From Candidatus Magasanikiibacteriota bacterium (GTDB lineage: Bacteria; Patescibacteriota; Patescibacteriia; Magasanikbacterales; UBA922), in NCBI GenBank assembly GCA_012800155.1, contig JAAZJX010000076.1, positions 1 to 15,202 of the forward strand: a stretch of 15,202 nt of DNA. The letters are read 5' to 3'. Below, piece by piece: positions 4,876-13,100 of this stretch. Made by a program: the position numbers and the translations under genes. The notes under the pieces are model-generated. The model searched no databases. It had not been told where the DNA came from and saw nothing but the letters and a program-made list of their open reading frames with translations. Numbering within the stretch: the stretch's first letter is position 1; the number at the start of each line of letters is the position of its first letter.

Positions 4876-7155
4876 TTAGGTTTTCTTTTTTCGGAAAGTT
4901 CTTTTCTTTTTTTCTGGAGCAGCTTTGATCAGTTCTTCACATTCAGCAAGAGTAAGTTCTTCGGGGATTTTGTCTTTGGGAATTTTGGCATTTTTTTGAC
5001 CGTCGGTGATATAAATACCATAGCGACCATTGAGAATTTGAATATTAGAATTTGGAAAAATTTTTATTTCTTTATTAGCTTGTTTTTCTTTACCAGCGCG
5101 AATAACTTCTTGAGCTTCTGCAAGAGTAATAGTGTAAGGATCTTGTTCTTTTAGAGAATAATATTTTTTATCTACTTGAATATATGGTCCGAAACGACCA
5201 ATATTAGCTTTGATATCAAAGCCTTCTTCATCTTGACCGAGAATTCGGGGAAGAGTAAGAAGAGTAAGAGCTTGATCAAGAGTGATTGTTTCTACACTTT
5301 GATCTTTTTGTAAACTAGCAAAACGAGGTTTTTCTGCATCATCTTTTGAACCGAGCTGAACAAAAGCTCCAAAGCGTCCAATACGAGCATAAACTGGTTT
5401 TTTAGTTTTGGGATCAATTCCAAGTTCACGCATTTTGAGTGTATCTTTTTTACTAAGTTCTTCATTTTTTTGTTCAATTAAATCATGGAAGGGACGATAA
5501 AAAGTTGCAATAATCGGTTGCCAATTTTTAGTACCTTCGGCAATTTCATCTAAATTTTTTTCTATTTGCGCAGTAAAAGCATAATCAACAATTTGTGGAA
5601 AATGTTCTACTAAAAGATCGTTTACTACAAAAGCAATATCAGTTGGTTTTAATTTTTTGTTAGTATCACGCTCTACATATTTTCTTTCTTCAATAGTTGC
5701 AATAGTAGGGGCATAAGTAGATGGTCGTCCGATGCCATATTCTTCTAAAGTTTTTACAAGTGTGGCATCAGAATAACGAGCCGGTGGTTCGGTAAAATGT
5801 TGTTCAGGTTTTAATTCTTGACAATTTACAATATCATTTTCTTTTAATTCAGGAAGCATTTCTTCTTTTATATTATTAGGATAGAGAGTGAGCCAACCAG
5901 GAAAAATCATTGATTGACCATTAGCGCGAAATAAATATTTTCCAGTTACAATATCCATAGAAACTTTATTCAATCGAGCAACAGTCATTTGAGTGGCTAG
6001 AGCGCGTTTCCAAATAATAGTGTAAATTTTTAATTGTTGAGGAGTTAAATAATTTTTGAGTGAATCAGGAGTGCGATTGGCATTAGTTGGACGAATAGCT
6101 TCATGAGCTTCTTGAGCGCCTTTGGATTTATTTTTATATCGTCTTGGTGCAGATAAAGTATATTTGTCTCCCCAAGTATTTTTTATATGTTGATTAGCTT
6201 CTTGAATAAATTTATCTGATAAATTTAAAGAATCAGTACGCATGTAAGTAATCAAGCCCACTTGACCTTCAGTTCCAATTTCTATACCTTCATAAAGTTG
6301 TTGAGCTAAGCGCATAGTTTGTTTTGCACTATAACCAAAAATATTATTGGCAGTTTGTTGTAAAGAAGAAGTGGTGAATGGTGGCGGAGGAGTGCGCTTT
6401 GTTTCTTTATTTTCAATTTTAGTAATAGAAAAAGTTTTATTTTCTAAATCAGCTAAAATTTTATCTATTTGATTTTTACTTTTTAAATCTAATTTATTTA
6501 TTTTCTTTTTATCAATTGCATGAAGATTGGCAGTAAAAATTTGTTCTGTTTTTTCTGGAGAATAAAAAATACCTGATAAACTCCAATATTCATCAGAAAT
6601 AAATTTTTGAATTTCTCTTTCTCTTTCTACAACTAATCGAACGGCTACTGATTGTACACGACCAGCTGAAAGTCCGCGAGCAACTTTTTTCCAAAGAAGA
6701 GGAGAGAGTTCATAACCAACTAAACGATCTAATATTCTACGAGTTTGTTGAGCATCAACTAATTTTTGATCAATTTGACGAGGATTTTTCAAAGCTTCTT
6801 CAATTGCTTGTTTAGTAATTTCGTGAAAAACGATTCTTTTGGCTTGTTCTGGTTTAATTCCTAATACTTGAGCTAAATGCCAAGAAATAGCTTCTCCTTC
6901 TCTATCTTCGTCAGATGCAAAAATAATTTCTGAGCTTTTTTTAGCTAAATCTTTTAATTTTTTGACATGTTGAGTTTTAAGTTTGGGAATAATATATTCT
7001 GGTTCAAAAGTACCACCTTCAATATCTATACCCATTTTGCTTTTAGGTAAATCTCGGACATGACCAAGAGAGGATTCAACTGTAAAATCAGATCCTAAAA
7101 ATTTGCTAATAGTTTTGGCTTTTGTCGGAGATTCGACAATAACGAGTTTATTCAT
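4876..7155 (-). CDS. topA: DNA topoisomerase I (type IA)
   Basis: The enzyme relaxes negative supercoils by transient single-strand cleavage through a tyrosine-DNA bond. The start is taken as ATG 7155 (MNKLVIVESPTKAKTI, the classical N-terminus), giving 759 residues. An in-frame TTG at 7191 is part of the -35 box and cannot be the start. The TOPRIM domain (about 1-110) contains DEDREGE at 82-88. Conserved GLSAGRVQS follows near 161-169, and the catalytic tyrosine is Y304 in GLITYMRTDS. The C-terminus carries topoisomerase C-terminal repeats (GRFGAFVQ, GRFGPYIQ, GRYGIYIT) and a lysine-rich tail, with no four-cysteine zinc ribbons as in E. coli TopA. The gene is transcribed from its own promoter and ends in a shared terminator. 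Confidence 0.96.
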   Translation of the reverse strand: MNKLVIVESPTKAKTISKFLGSDFTVESSLGHVRDLPKSKMGIDIEGGTFEPEYIIPKLKTQHVKKLKDLAKKSSEIIFASDEDREGEAISWHLAQVLGIKPEQAKRIVFHEITKQAIEEALKNPRQIDQKLVDAQQTRRILDRLVGYELSPLLWKKVARGLSAGRVQSVAVRLVVEREREIQKFISDEYWSLSGIFYSPEKTEQIFTANLHAIDKKKINKLDLKSKNQIDKILADLENKTFSITKIENKETKRTPPPPFTTSSLQQTANNIFGYSAKQTMRLAQQLYEGIEIGTEGQVGLITYMRTDSLNLSDKFIQEANQHIKNTWGDKYTLSAPRRYKNKSKGAQEAHEAIRPTNANRTPDSLKNYLTPQQLKIYTIIWKRALATQMTVARLNKVSMDIVTGKYLFRANGQSMIFPGWLTLYPNNIKEEMLPELKENDIVNCQELKPEQHFTEPPARYSDATLVKTLEEYGIGRPSTYAPTIATIEERKYVERDTNKKLKPTDIAFVVNDLLVEHFPQIVDYAFTAQIEKNLDEIAEGTKNWQPIIATFYRPFHDLIEQKNEELSKKDTLKMRELGIDPKTKKPVYARIGRFGAFVQLGSKDDAEKPRFASLQKDQSVETITLDQALTLLTLPRILGQDEEGFDIKANIGRFGPYIQVDKKYYSLKEQDPYTITLAEAQEVIRAGKEKQANKEIKIFPNSNIQILNGRYGIYITDGQKNAKIPKDKIPEELTLAECEELIKAAPEKKKRTFRKKKT

Positions 7156-7162
7156 AATTATC

Positions 7163-7191
7163 AGTCTAAGGTATTTTTGAGGTTTTGTCAA
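7163..7191 (-). promoter_or_regulatory. topA promoter, predicted leaderless transcript
   Basis: On the - strand, TTGACA (7191-7186), a 17-base spacer and TAGACT (7168-7163) lie exactly 7 bases before ATG 7155. The start of transcription should fall on or beside the A of the start codon. This fixes the topA start and implies leaderless translation. Confidence 0.75.
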
Positions 7192-7251
7192 TTTAGCTTC
7201 ATAAAATTGACTTATTTTAGCTTTTTTTGTGTTATTTTTATAAAAATAACA

Positions 7252-8331
7252 TTATCTACCCAAAATATAGTTCATACCACCTAAATTACGGACTTTTCCT
7301 TTCATTTCCATAAGAGTTAAAGTTGCATTAACTGTAGAGCTATCTAATTGAGTTTTTTTAGTAATAACATCAACATGAATTGGTTCTTTAGTCAGAATTT
7401 CAAGAATTTTTGCTTCTGTGGGAGAATCAGGAATAATTTCTTGATTATCTATAAATTCTTTAATTTTTTCTAAATTTAAGACTTCCAAAATATCTTCAGC
7501 TTGAGTTATTAGATGAGCTCCATTTTTTAATAAATTATTTACACCAGTAGAATTGATTGAAGTGATATTTTGTGGTATGGCAAAAACTTCACGATTATTA
7601 TCTAGGGCATATTGAGCTGTGATAAGTGAACCAGATTCTTCAGGCGCTTCAATTACTAGAGTACCAACAGATAAACCAGCGATAATTCGATTTCTACGAG
7701 GAAAAGAATATTTACTTGGTAATGCTCCCGGAGGATATTCGGAAATAAGAGCTCCACCAGAAGCAATAATTTTTTCTGAGAGTTGATAATGTGCAGCTGG
7801 ATAAATATGTTTTTTATTTATTCCAGTTCCAAGAACGGCAATTGTTTTTCCACCTGCTTCAATAGTTGCATTATGAGCAATACCGTCAATTCCTAGAGCT
7901 AAACCACTAATAATGGTTATTCCTTGTTGAGCAAGTTGGGATACAATTTCTTCGGTTATCTGTTGACCATAATTAGTAAATTTTCTAGTACCTACAACTG
8001 CAATAGGAAATTTAATCATATCTAAATTACCACGCACAAAAAGACAAAAAGGAGGATCGTAAATTTGTTTGAGTAATTCTGGATAGTTTTCATCATCACG
8101 CGTTAAGCAATAAATATTTTCTTGTTGTAAAATTTTGGTAATTTTTTCTTCATCAATTTTATTTTTCCAATTTAAAAATTCTTGAATAACTTTTTCTTCC
8201 CAACCAGTTTTTTTTAAAATTTCACTATCGGCTTGCCAAGCTTTATCTAAATTACCAAAAACAGTTATTAGTTGTTGGTAGCGTTTTACAGTAGCTTTGG
8301 GAAAGTAGGAGAAGAGAATTTCTTTTTTCAT
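7252..8331 (-). CDS. dprA: DNA processing protein DprA (Smf)
   Basis: DprA binds incoming single-stranded DNA during natural transformation and loads RecA on it. The 359 residues have an N-terminal helical/SAM-like part (about 1-75), the Rossmann-fold DprA domain (about 75-285) and a C-terminal winged-helix domain (about 300-359). Visible motifs are VVGTRKFTNYG at 112-122, SGLALGIDG at 142-150, GTGINKKHIYP at 168-178, SEYPPG at 197-202, FPRRNRIIAGLS at 210-221 and ESGSLITAQ at 232-240. The usual VPG near 252 reads IPQ. Length is typical. It lies 126 bases after pth and 96 bases before topA, same strand. No clear promoter or SD was seen. CPR cells are known for type IV pili and DNA uptake, which would fit. 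Confidence 0.94.
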   Translation of the reverse strand: MKKEILFSYFPKATVKRYQQLITVFGNLDKAWQADSEILKKTGWEEKVIQEFLNWKNKIDEEKITKILQQENIYCLTRDDENYPELLKQIYDPPFCLFVRGNLDMIKFPIAVVGTRKFTNYGQQITEEIVSQLAQQGITIISGLALGIDGIAHNATIEAGGKTIAVLGTGINKKHIYPAAHYQLSEKIIASGGALISEYPPGALPSKYSFPRRNRIIAGLSVGTLVIEAPEESGSLITAQYALDNNREVFAIPQNITSINSTGVNNLLKNGAHLITQAEDILEVLNLEKIKEFIDNQEIIPDSPTEAKILEILTKEPIHVDVITKKTQLDSSTVNATLTLMEMKGKVRNLGGMNYILGR

Positions 8332-8423
8332 AACATTGATTGTGCAGATTAAATATTGATTATTTATAAAAAAGATAATCGTAATAATTTATAATTTAAG
8401 AAATTTTTGTTTAAAAAATTTGC

Positions 8424-8443
8424 AGCCAGACAATTGTCTGGCT
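8424..8443 (-). terminator. Terminator after pth
   Basis: A perfect 20-base palindrome (AGCCAGACAA and its complement) follows the pth stop at 8458. On the - strand a T-run (AAATTTTTT) begins a few bases downstream. A T-rich stretch also follows on the + strand. It probably ends the LCP-der-pth operon and separates it from dprA. Confidence 0.7.
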
Positions 8444-8457
8444 TTTAATTTAAAATT

Positions 8458-9015
8458 TTATTTTTTAGTAGTTTGAATCAGTATTATTATTTTTTCAGTC
8501 GTTTGCTCTATTATTTCATTAATTTTTTTCTTTTCGGAAAAAGCAAATTTATTAAGAACAAATTTGGCTGTATCAGCCATTTTTTTGGGATTTTCACTAG
8601 CAATTCCAATACGAATACGGTGAAAATTTTTTGTACCTAAGTGTTTAATAATAGATTTAATACCATTATGTCCTGCATCACCACAACCAGTTTGAATTTT
8701 TATTTCCCCCAAAGGTAGATCTTTGTCATCATGAATAACAATTAATTCTTGAATTTTTATTTTATAAAAATGAGAAATGATCTGAACAGCAATACCAGAA
8801 TCATTCATAAAGGTCATAGGTTTGACTAGAATTATTTTTTGATTATTAATTGAGGTTCCGCAGATTTCAGCATTAAATTTTTTACTTAATTCCCATTTAG
8901 ATATACCATATTCAAGCAATTTTTCCTGAAGATTTTCTAATACCATAAAACCGACATTATGACGCGTCTTTTCGTATTGTTTTCCTGGATTGCCAAGTCC
9001 TACAATAAGATACAT
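8458..9015 (-). CDS. pth: Peptidyl-tRNA hydrolase
   Basis: Pth cleaves the ester bond of peptidyl-tRNAs released prematurely from ribosomes, recycling tRNA in the cytoplasm. The 185 residues match the family length. The signature VGLGNPGKQYEKTRHNVGF starts at residue 5, with N9 and catalytic H19. FMNDSG (N71), HDDKDLPLG (95-103, with the conserved aspartate) and GHNG (N117) correspond to the other active-site positions of the E. coli enzyme. The start ATG lies 9 bases after the der stop, without an SD, so the gene is the last of the LCP-der-pth operon. Confidence 0.96.
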   Translation of the reverse strand: MYLIVGLGNPGKQYEKTRHNVGFMVLENLQEKLLEYGISKWELSKKFNAEICGTSINNQKIILVKPMTFMNDSGIAVQIISHFYKIKIQELIVIHDDKDLPLGEIKIQTGCGDAGHNGIKSIIKHLGTKNFHRIRIGIASENPKKMADTAKFVLNKFAFSEKKKINEIIEQTTEKIIILIQTTKK

Positions 9016-9024
9016 AGGCTTTAT

Positions 9025-10422
9025 TTATTTTTTACTTTTAGATAATTTGATAACTACTGGTGTAGCAAAAAAATTAAATTTTTCTCGAAGTTGATTTTCT
9101 ACAAAATTGATATAAGAACGATGAATAGAAGTTCCATGTTTAACAGACATTTCAAATATTGGTGGGTTATTATGAATTTGTTTTAATCCTAAGATTTTTG
9201 GTTGATTGGTGCCTTTACCTCGAGAAGGTTGATGTTTGTAGGTTATATTCGTTATGAATCTAGTTAGGGGAGCAGTGGTAATTTTTGTTTGTCTAGCTTG
9301 CCAAGCTTTGATAAGTACAGGAAAAATTTTATGAATATTTTCTCCAGTTTTTCCACTGACAAAGATAATGGGAGCAAATTTTAAATGAGGAAAATTGGCA
9401 TAAACAAATTCTTTAATATTATTACGATGTTTATCAGTAGTATCTTTGTTTAAATCCCATTTATTTAATAATATTATTACACTTTTTGATCTTTTTTCTA
9501 ATAAACCACCAAGTTGTCTATCTTGAGAAGTAATTGGTTCATTACCATCAATTACAAATAATATAATATCGGAATTTTCTGCTGATTTAATACTTTTACT
9601 AATTCCTTCTCTTTCTATTTTTCCACTAACATTGGCTTTGCGTCGAATGCCAGCTGTATCTACAAAGTTTATCAATTGATTTTGCTCTTTATTTTTTTCA
9701 TCAGTATAAGTATAAGAAACTAAGGTATCATGAGGTTCTCTAGTGGTGTGAGCTAGAGGACTAACAATAACTTTGTCCATGCCGATTAATTTATTAAAAA
9801 TTGATGATTTACCAACATTTGGTTTACCAATTAAACTTACTTGAAAAATATTTTTATCTTCTTTTTTTATTTTGGCTGATTTTTTTATTTTATTAGCAGT
9901 TTTATAAAGTAAATCTAATAAATCTCCTACACCTCTACCATTGGCAGCTGAAATTGCAAAAGCTTCTCCTAGACCTAGTTTGAACCATTCTGGATTATTT
10001 AAATTAGATTCTATTTTTTTATTATCAACTTTATTAGCTACAAAAATTACTGGTTTAGTTTTTAGGCGACGCATTCTTTTGGCTAATTCTTTTTCTTGAG
10101 GTAATATACCATCTTTGGCATCAGTTACAAAAATAATAATATCTCCTTCTTTCATTGCTTTTTCAGTTTGTTTCAAAATATCTTTTTCTAGAGGTATTTC
10201 ATCAGTAAAAGTGAGTCCGCCAGTGTCTATTATTTTCATATATTTACCACGCCATAAAATAAAACCTTCATTACTAGTGCGAGTTGTTCCAGGTATATCA
10301 GAAACAATTGCTTGATTTTGTTCTATCAAACGATTGAATAAAGTAGATTTACCAACATTTACTCTGCCAATTAGCACTACAATTGGTAAATTATCTTTTT
10401 TTATTTCTCTTTTGTGTATCAT
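9025..10422 (-). CDS. der: Ribosome-assembly GTPase Der (EngA)
   Basis: Der has two consecutive GTPase domains and helps mature the 50S subunit. In 465 residues, G domain 1 shows GRVNVGKST (19-27), PGTTR, DTGG (66-69) and NKVD (130-133). G domain 2 shows GKPNVGKSS (199-207), the switch motif HTTRE, DTAG and NKWD. The C-terminal KH-like domain (about 380-465) follows, ending in a lysine/serine tail. The arrangement and length match the family. The start codon overlaps the LCP stop codon (ATGA, 10419-10422), indicating translational coupling. pth follows after 9 bases. The linker between the G domains is lysine-rich (KKSAKIKKEDK). Confidence 0.97.
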   Translation of the reverse strand: MIHKREIKKDNLPIVVLIGRVNVGKSTLFNRLIEQNQAIVSDIPGTTRTSNEGFILWRGKYMKIIDTGGLTFTDEIPLEKDILKQTEKAMKEGDIIIFVTDAKDGILPQEKELAKRMRRLKTKPVIFVANKVDNKKIESNLNNPEWFKLGLGEAFAISAANGRGVGDLLDLLYKTANKIKKSAKIKKEDKNIFQVSLIGKPNVGKSSIFNKLIGMDKVIVSPLAHTTREPHDTLVSYTYTDEKNKEQNQLINFVDTAGIRRKANVSGKIEREGISKSIKSAENSDIILFVIDGNEPITSQDRQLGGLLEKRSKSVIILLNKWDLNKDTTDKHRNNIKEFVYANFPHLKFAPIIFVSGKTGENIHKIFPVLIKAWQARQTKITTAPLTRFITNITYKHQPSRGKGTNQPKILGLKQIHNNPPIFEMSVKHGTSIHRSYINFVENQLREKFNFFATPVVIKLSKSKK

Positions 10423-11840
10423 ATATCAAAATCAGTTCCAATTATTAATAGTATATCAGTTGTAGTGGCAACTTGTATACCCTCTGGCAATTTTTCTTTT
10501 ATAGGAATATGAGTTTCTTCTGCTAGGGTTTTTAAATTATCAAATAAATTTTTATCAGTAATTTTGTAAATTCCACTTTTTTCTATTGGTCTGTTGTTGG
10601 TATTGCCAATTTGAGTAACTAGAAAATTTTTATCAGTTAATCTTTTTTCCATTCTAGCAGCCATACCAACTATCCAAGTACCATTTTGAATTTCAATATT
10701 AGCCGAAGTTAGAATTGGTCGTTCTTGTTGAGGGGTATTATTTTTTTCTGCTTTTATTTCTTCAAAAATATTTTTTATAGTTTTAGAAATATTATCAAAA
10801 TTTCCTGTGACTGGTTGTAAAACAAAAGCACCATTGGCAGTAAAACTATTTTTTAAAAAACCATTCTCACTATTATCTATTACTAAATGAATAATATTTT
10901 GAGTATCTAATTCTTTTAACATTTTTAATAATGACATAATATCAGAAAATTCAATATCAGTACGAATATTTTTTTCTAAAGTTTTTCTAATATTATTTAT
11001 TTTTATAGGATTGGTAAGTGTAGAAAAAGATAATACTTTTTCTTTTAGAGCCAGAATTATTTTTTGTTGTCGTTTGGATCGAGCAAAATCAGAACCTTCG
11101 CCATTGTTACCATGTCTTGATCGAGCAAAGATTAAAGCAGTTTTTCCATCCATCGTTTGAATACCTTTATTAAATTGAATAGTTTGGTATTCGTTATTAG
11201 CAGCAGGATACAGTTGATCTATAAAATTATTATCTACATTAATTGTTATTCCTCCAACTTCATTTATAATTTCTTCAAAAGCTTTGAAATCCATACGCAA
11301 ATAATAATGTAGATCAAGATCAAAAGCTTCTTCTATAATTTTTTTTGTAGTAAGAGATCCTTCTCCAGGATTTTTATTTTCACCAAAAGCATTAGCAAAA
11401 TTTATTCTACTGTAACCATATCCCGGTATATTTATTTCTAAATCACGAGGAATAGAAATCATGGCAATTTGTCCAGTAGAAGGTTTTATACTTATAATCA
11501 TTATGGTGTCAGTTAAATAAGGACCATCGTGTCCAACTCCACCTATACCAAGAGTTAAGATATTTATACGATCATCTTTTTGTCCTTTTAACTGATTTTC
11601 TTTGGTAAATACTAAATTAGAAATTTTTTTAAAAAATCCTTCAGGTTTTTTGGCTTCTAATGTTTCTGGGTCATAAGCTTCAGGGTCATTTGGAGCATAT
11701 TCACCTACAATATTTCTAGCCAAAAAACCTATAGTTAAAAGTATTATAAAAATAATCAAAAAAATGAGCCATTTAGGTTTTTTTGGCTTAATTATTTCAG
11801 TTTGTTGATGTAAAAAATTGATTGGCTGTCTTTCTAACAT
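10419..11840 (-). CDS. LytR-CpsA-Psr (LCP) family protein with LytR_C domain
   Basis: LCP proteins transfer lipid-linked glycopolymers to peptidoglycan outside the cell membrane. The 473 residues have a short cytoplasmic N-terminus rich in lysine, one membrane helix at about 23-43 (LIFLIIFIILLTIGFL), and an extracellular LCP domain (about 90-310). LCP-type elements are LTLGIGGVGHDGPYLTDTI, MISIPRDLEINIPG, RINFANAFGE, GGITINVD and FARSRHGNNGEGSDFARSKRQQ. The C-terminal part (about 380-473) matches the LytR_C type (IEIQNGT...NFLVTQIGNT...DILLIIGTDF). It is the first gene of an operon with der and pth. Its exact substrate cannot be told from sequence. Confidence 0.9.
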   Translation of the reverse strand: MLERQPINFLHQQTEIIKPKKPKWLIFLIIFIILLTIGFLARNIVGEYAPNDPEAYDPETLEAKKPEGFFKKISNLVFTKENQLKGQKDDRINILTLGIGGVGHDGPYLTDTIMIISIKPSTGQIAMISIPRDLEINIPGYGYSRINFANAFGENKNPGEGSLTTKKIIEEAFDLDLHYYLRMDFKAFEEIINEVGGITINVDNNFIDQLYPAANNEYQTIQFNKGIQTMDGKTALIFARSRHGNNGEGSDFARSKRQQKIILALKEKVLSFSTLTNPIKINNIRKTLEKNIRTDIEFSDIMSLLKMLKELDTQNIIHLVIDNSENGFLKNSFTANGAFVLQPVTGNFDNISKTIKNIFEEIKAEKNNTPQQERPILTSANIEIQNGTWIVGMAARMEKRLTDKNFLVTQIGNTNNRPIEKSGIYKITDKNLFDNLKTLAEETHIPIKEKLPEGIQVATTTDILLIIGTDFDI

Positions 11841-11848
11841 ACGGCAAT

Positions 11849-11877
11849 AGTATAAAGCAAAAAGAACATTTTGGCAA
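11849..11877 (-). promoter_or_regulatory. LCP-der-pth operon promoter, predicted leaderless
   Basis: On the - strand, TTGCCA (11877-11872), a 17-base spacer and TATACT (11854-11849) precede the ATG at 11840 by 8 bases. Transcription should begin at or next to the start codon, as for parA and topA. Confidence 0.72.
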
Positions 11878-11917
11878 TATTTATTAAAGTAGTATAAATT
11901 GTTTATAAATGAATAAG

Positions 11918-11946
11918 TTGTTGTTTTTTTATAAAAATGTTATAAT
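11918..11946 (+). promoter_or_regulatory. Promoter of the conserved membrane-protein gene
   Basis: TTGTTG (11918-11923), a 17-base spacer and TATAAT (11941-11946) with an extended -10 TG at 11938-11939. The expected start is near 11953, giving a 20-base leader. AGGA at 11955-11958 is 14 bases from the ATG, too far for a good SD. Confidence 0.68.
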
Positions 11947-11972
11947 ATCTTTATAGGATTTAATTTTTTTAT

Positions 11973-12476
11973 ATGTCTCAAATTATTAGAGAAGATACTT
12001 TGATTGGTGATATTCTAAAGGAATGGACCATTCAAGAGTATGAAAAATATAATAGGGGTATTTTATGGTATATTATTATGGGTGGTTTAGGTATATTTTT
12101 TGTTGTTTATGGTGTGGTAACTAGGGATTTTTTATTTTCATTAATAATTATATTGTTTGCAATTATTTTGTTTTTACAAGCTCACCAAGATCCAAAACAA
12201 ATTTCTTTTAAAATTACTGAACTTGGTGTAGTGGTGGGTAATCGTTTTTATTCTTTTTCAGAATTAGATTCTTTTTTTATTATTTATAATCCACCGGATG
12301 TAAAAACATTATTTTTAGAAACAAAAGAAGTTTTGAAACCAATGATTCGTGTTCCTTTATTAGATATGAACCCGGTAGATGTAAAAAATGTTTTGAGAGC
12401 TTATTTACCAGAAAATTTTGAAAGAGAAAATGAACCATTATCTGATCGAGCAGCTAGAAATTGGCAAATTCATTAA
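11973..12476 (+). CDS. Conserved hypothetical membrane protein, CPR type
   Basis: The 167-residue protein has a cytoplasmic N-terminus (MSQIIREDTLIGDILKEWTI), two adjacent hydrophobic segments at about 30-48 and 52-69, then a soluble C-terminal domain. That domain (FKITELGVVVGNRFYSFSELDSF, then IRVPLLD and DVKNVLRAYLP) resembles the PH-like fold of small bacterial membrane proteins. I recall similar proteins as common in Parcubacteria-type genomes, ending in PLSDRAAR-like tails, but the function is unknown to me. It is transcribed divergently from the LCP operon and alone, with its own promoter and terminator. Confidence 0.82.
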   Translation: MSQIIREDTLIGDILKEWTIQEYEKYNRGILWYIIMGGLGIFFVVYGVVTRDFLFSLIIILFAIILFLQAHQDPKQISFKITELGVVVGNRFYSFSELDSFFIIYNPPDVKTLFLETKEVLKPMIRVPLLDMNPVDVKNVLRAYLPENFERENEPLSDRAARNWQIH

Positions 12477-12503
12477 AGTTAAAAGCTAAAATTTATAAAG
12501 TTT

Positions 12504-12537
12504 AAAGTCGTCAAGATCTTGACGACTTTGTTTTTTT
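12504..12537 (+). terminator. Strong intrinsic terminator overlapping the tRNA promoter
   Basis: A perfect 13-bp palindrome with no spacer (left arm AAAGTCGTCAAGA, 12504-12516; right arm to 12529) is followed by G and seven T. Its right arm contains TTGACG, used as the -35 box of the next promoter. Confidence 0.88.
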
Positions 12538-12547
12538 ATAGTATAAT
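12519..12547 (+). promoter_or_regulatory. tRNA-Arg promoter nested in the upstream terminator
   Basis: TTGACG (12519-12524), a 17-base spacer and TATAAT (12542-12547) precede the tRNA. The predicted start near 12554 leaves a 5' trailer of about 46 bases for RNase P to remove. The -35 lies in the terminator stem, so the terminator and promoter share DNA. Confidence 0.7.
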
Positions 12548-12599
12548 TTTTGTGTTTTAAATACTCATTTTTAATGAATATTTATTTGATAGTTTATAG

Positions 12600-12674
12600 G
12601 CCCTTGTCGTTCAACGGATAGGACGCAAGATTGCGGATCTTGTAATTGAGGTTCGATTCCTCACAAGGGCACCA
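12600..12674 (+). tRNA. tRNA-Arg, anticodon GCG
   Basis: A complete cloverleaf is seen. The acceptor stem is 12600-12606/12664-12670 (GCCCTTG/CAAGGGC) and the D stem GTTC/GGAC. The anticodon stem is CAAGA/TCTTG with loop TTGCGGA, giving anticodon GCG at 12633-12635. The T stem is TGAGG/CCTCA with loop TTCGATT, the discriminator is A12671 and CCA is encoded at 12672-12674. A20, C35 and A73 fit arginine identity. It should read CGC and, by G-U wobble, CGT. Most bacteria use an ACG (inosine) tRNA for this box, so a G34 form suggests the TadA route is absent here (inference). Confidence 0.95.
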
Positions 12675-12895
12675 GAATTAAACTTTTATAAATTTTACTA
12701 ACTGAATTAGTTGTGTGAAGTGTAGCTCGTATTTTGGTTTTTAAAAAAATTATTTAGTTTGTTTGTAGTGTTTTTGTTTTGTTAAATTATTTTTTTGGGA
12801 ATTTGATTATTGATGTAAATTTGATTTTTGTTGAAAGTATAAAATAAACATTCAGATTTATAATGAATATTTTTTAATTTGATTATTTTTAGTTA
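12675..12895. other. Intergenic stretch with nothing recognised
   Basis: AT-rich spacer between the tRNA and the next promoter. No open frame with a credible start, no strong hairpin and no repeat was seen. No clear terminator for the tRNA is visible either. Confidence 0.5.
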
Positions 12896-12923
12896 TTGAC
12901 AGAAAATTATTTTTTGTTATAAT
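12896..12923 (+). promoter_or_regulatory. Promoter of the structured-leader gene
   Basis: TTGACA (12896-12901), a 16-base spacer and TATAAT (12918-12923), with an extended -10 TG at 12915-12916. The expected start near 12930 leaves a leader of about 170 bases before the ATG at 13101. Confidence 0.8.
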
Positions 12924-12929
12924 AATTTA

Positions 12930-13100
12930 TTAAAATATTGTTCTTTAACAAAAAAATAGGTTTATCTTGGTTTTCTTTAGGTTAATTTACTTAAAAAATT
13001 GTTCAAAAGAAGACCAAAGATAATCTTTGGTCAATTGTGATATATTTTTATACTATGCATTGGGCATGGTATAGGATTTTCATAAGAAAAAGGAGATTAG
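12930..13100 (+). promoter_or_regulatory. Structured 5' UTR, possible RNA switch
   Basis: Two strong hairpins are seen: 13012-13032 (GACCAAAGAT, A, ATCTTTGGTC) and 13049-13073 (TATACTATGC, loop ATTGG, GCATGGTATA). The left arm of the first (13013-13023) can alternatively pair with 12962-12971 (TTATCTTGGT) with one bulged base, so two mutually exclusive folds exist. The SD AGGAG at 13091-13095 stays outside both. No known riboswitch class is recognised. Confidence 0.5.

Noticed and set aside
7156..7191. In-frame TTG start giving a topA 12 residues longer
   Set aside because: The TTG is part of the -35 TTGACA and the family N-terminus begins at ATG 7155.
7231..7250. 20-base AT palindrome after dprA as a terminator
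   Set aside because: On the - strand it is followed by ACACAAAAAAAG rather than a T-run, so termination is not supported.
9025..11840. Possible UGA recoding as in some CPR lineages
   Set aside because: The LCP gene ends in TGA at the ATGA overlap with der, and the proteins are full length with TGG for tryptophan.
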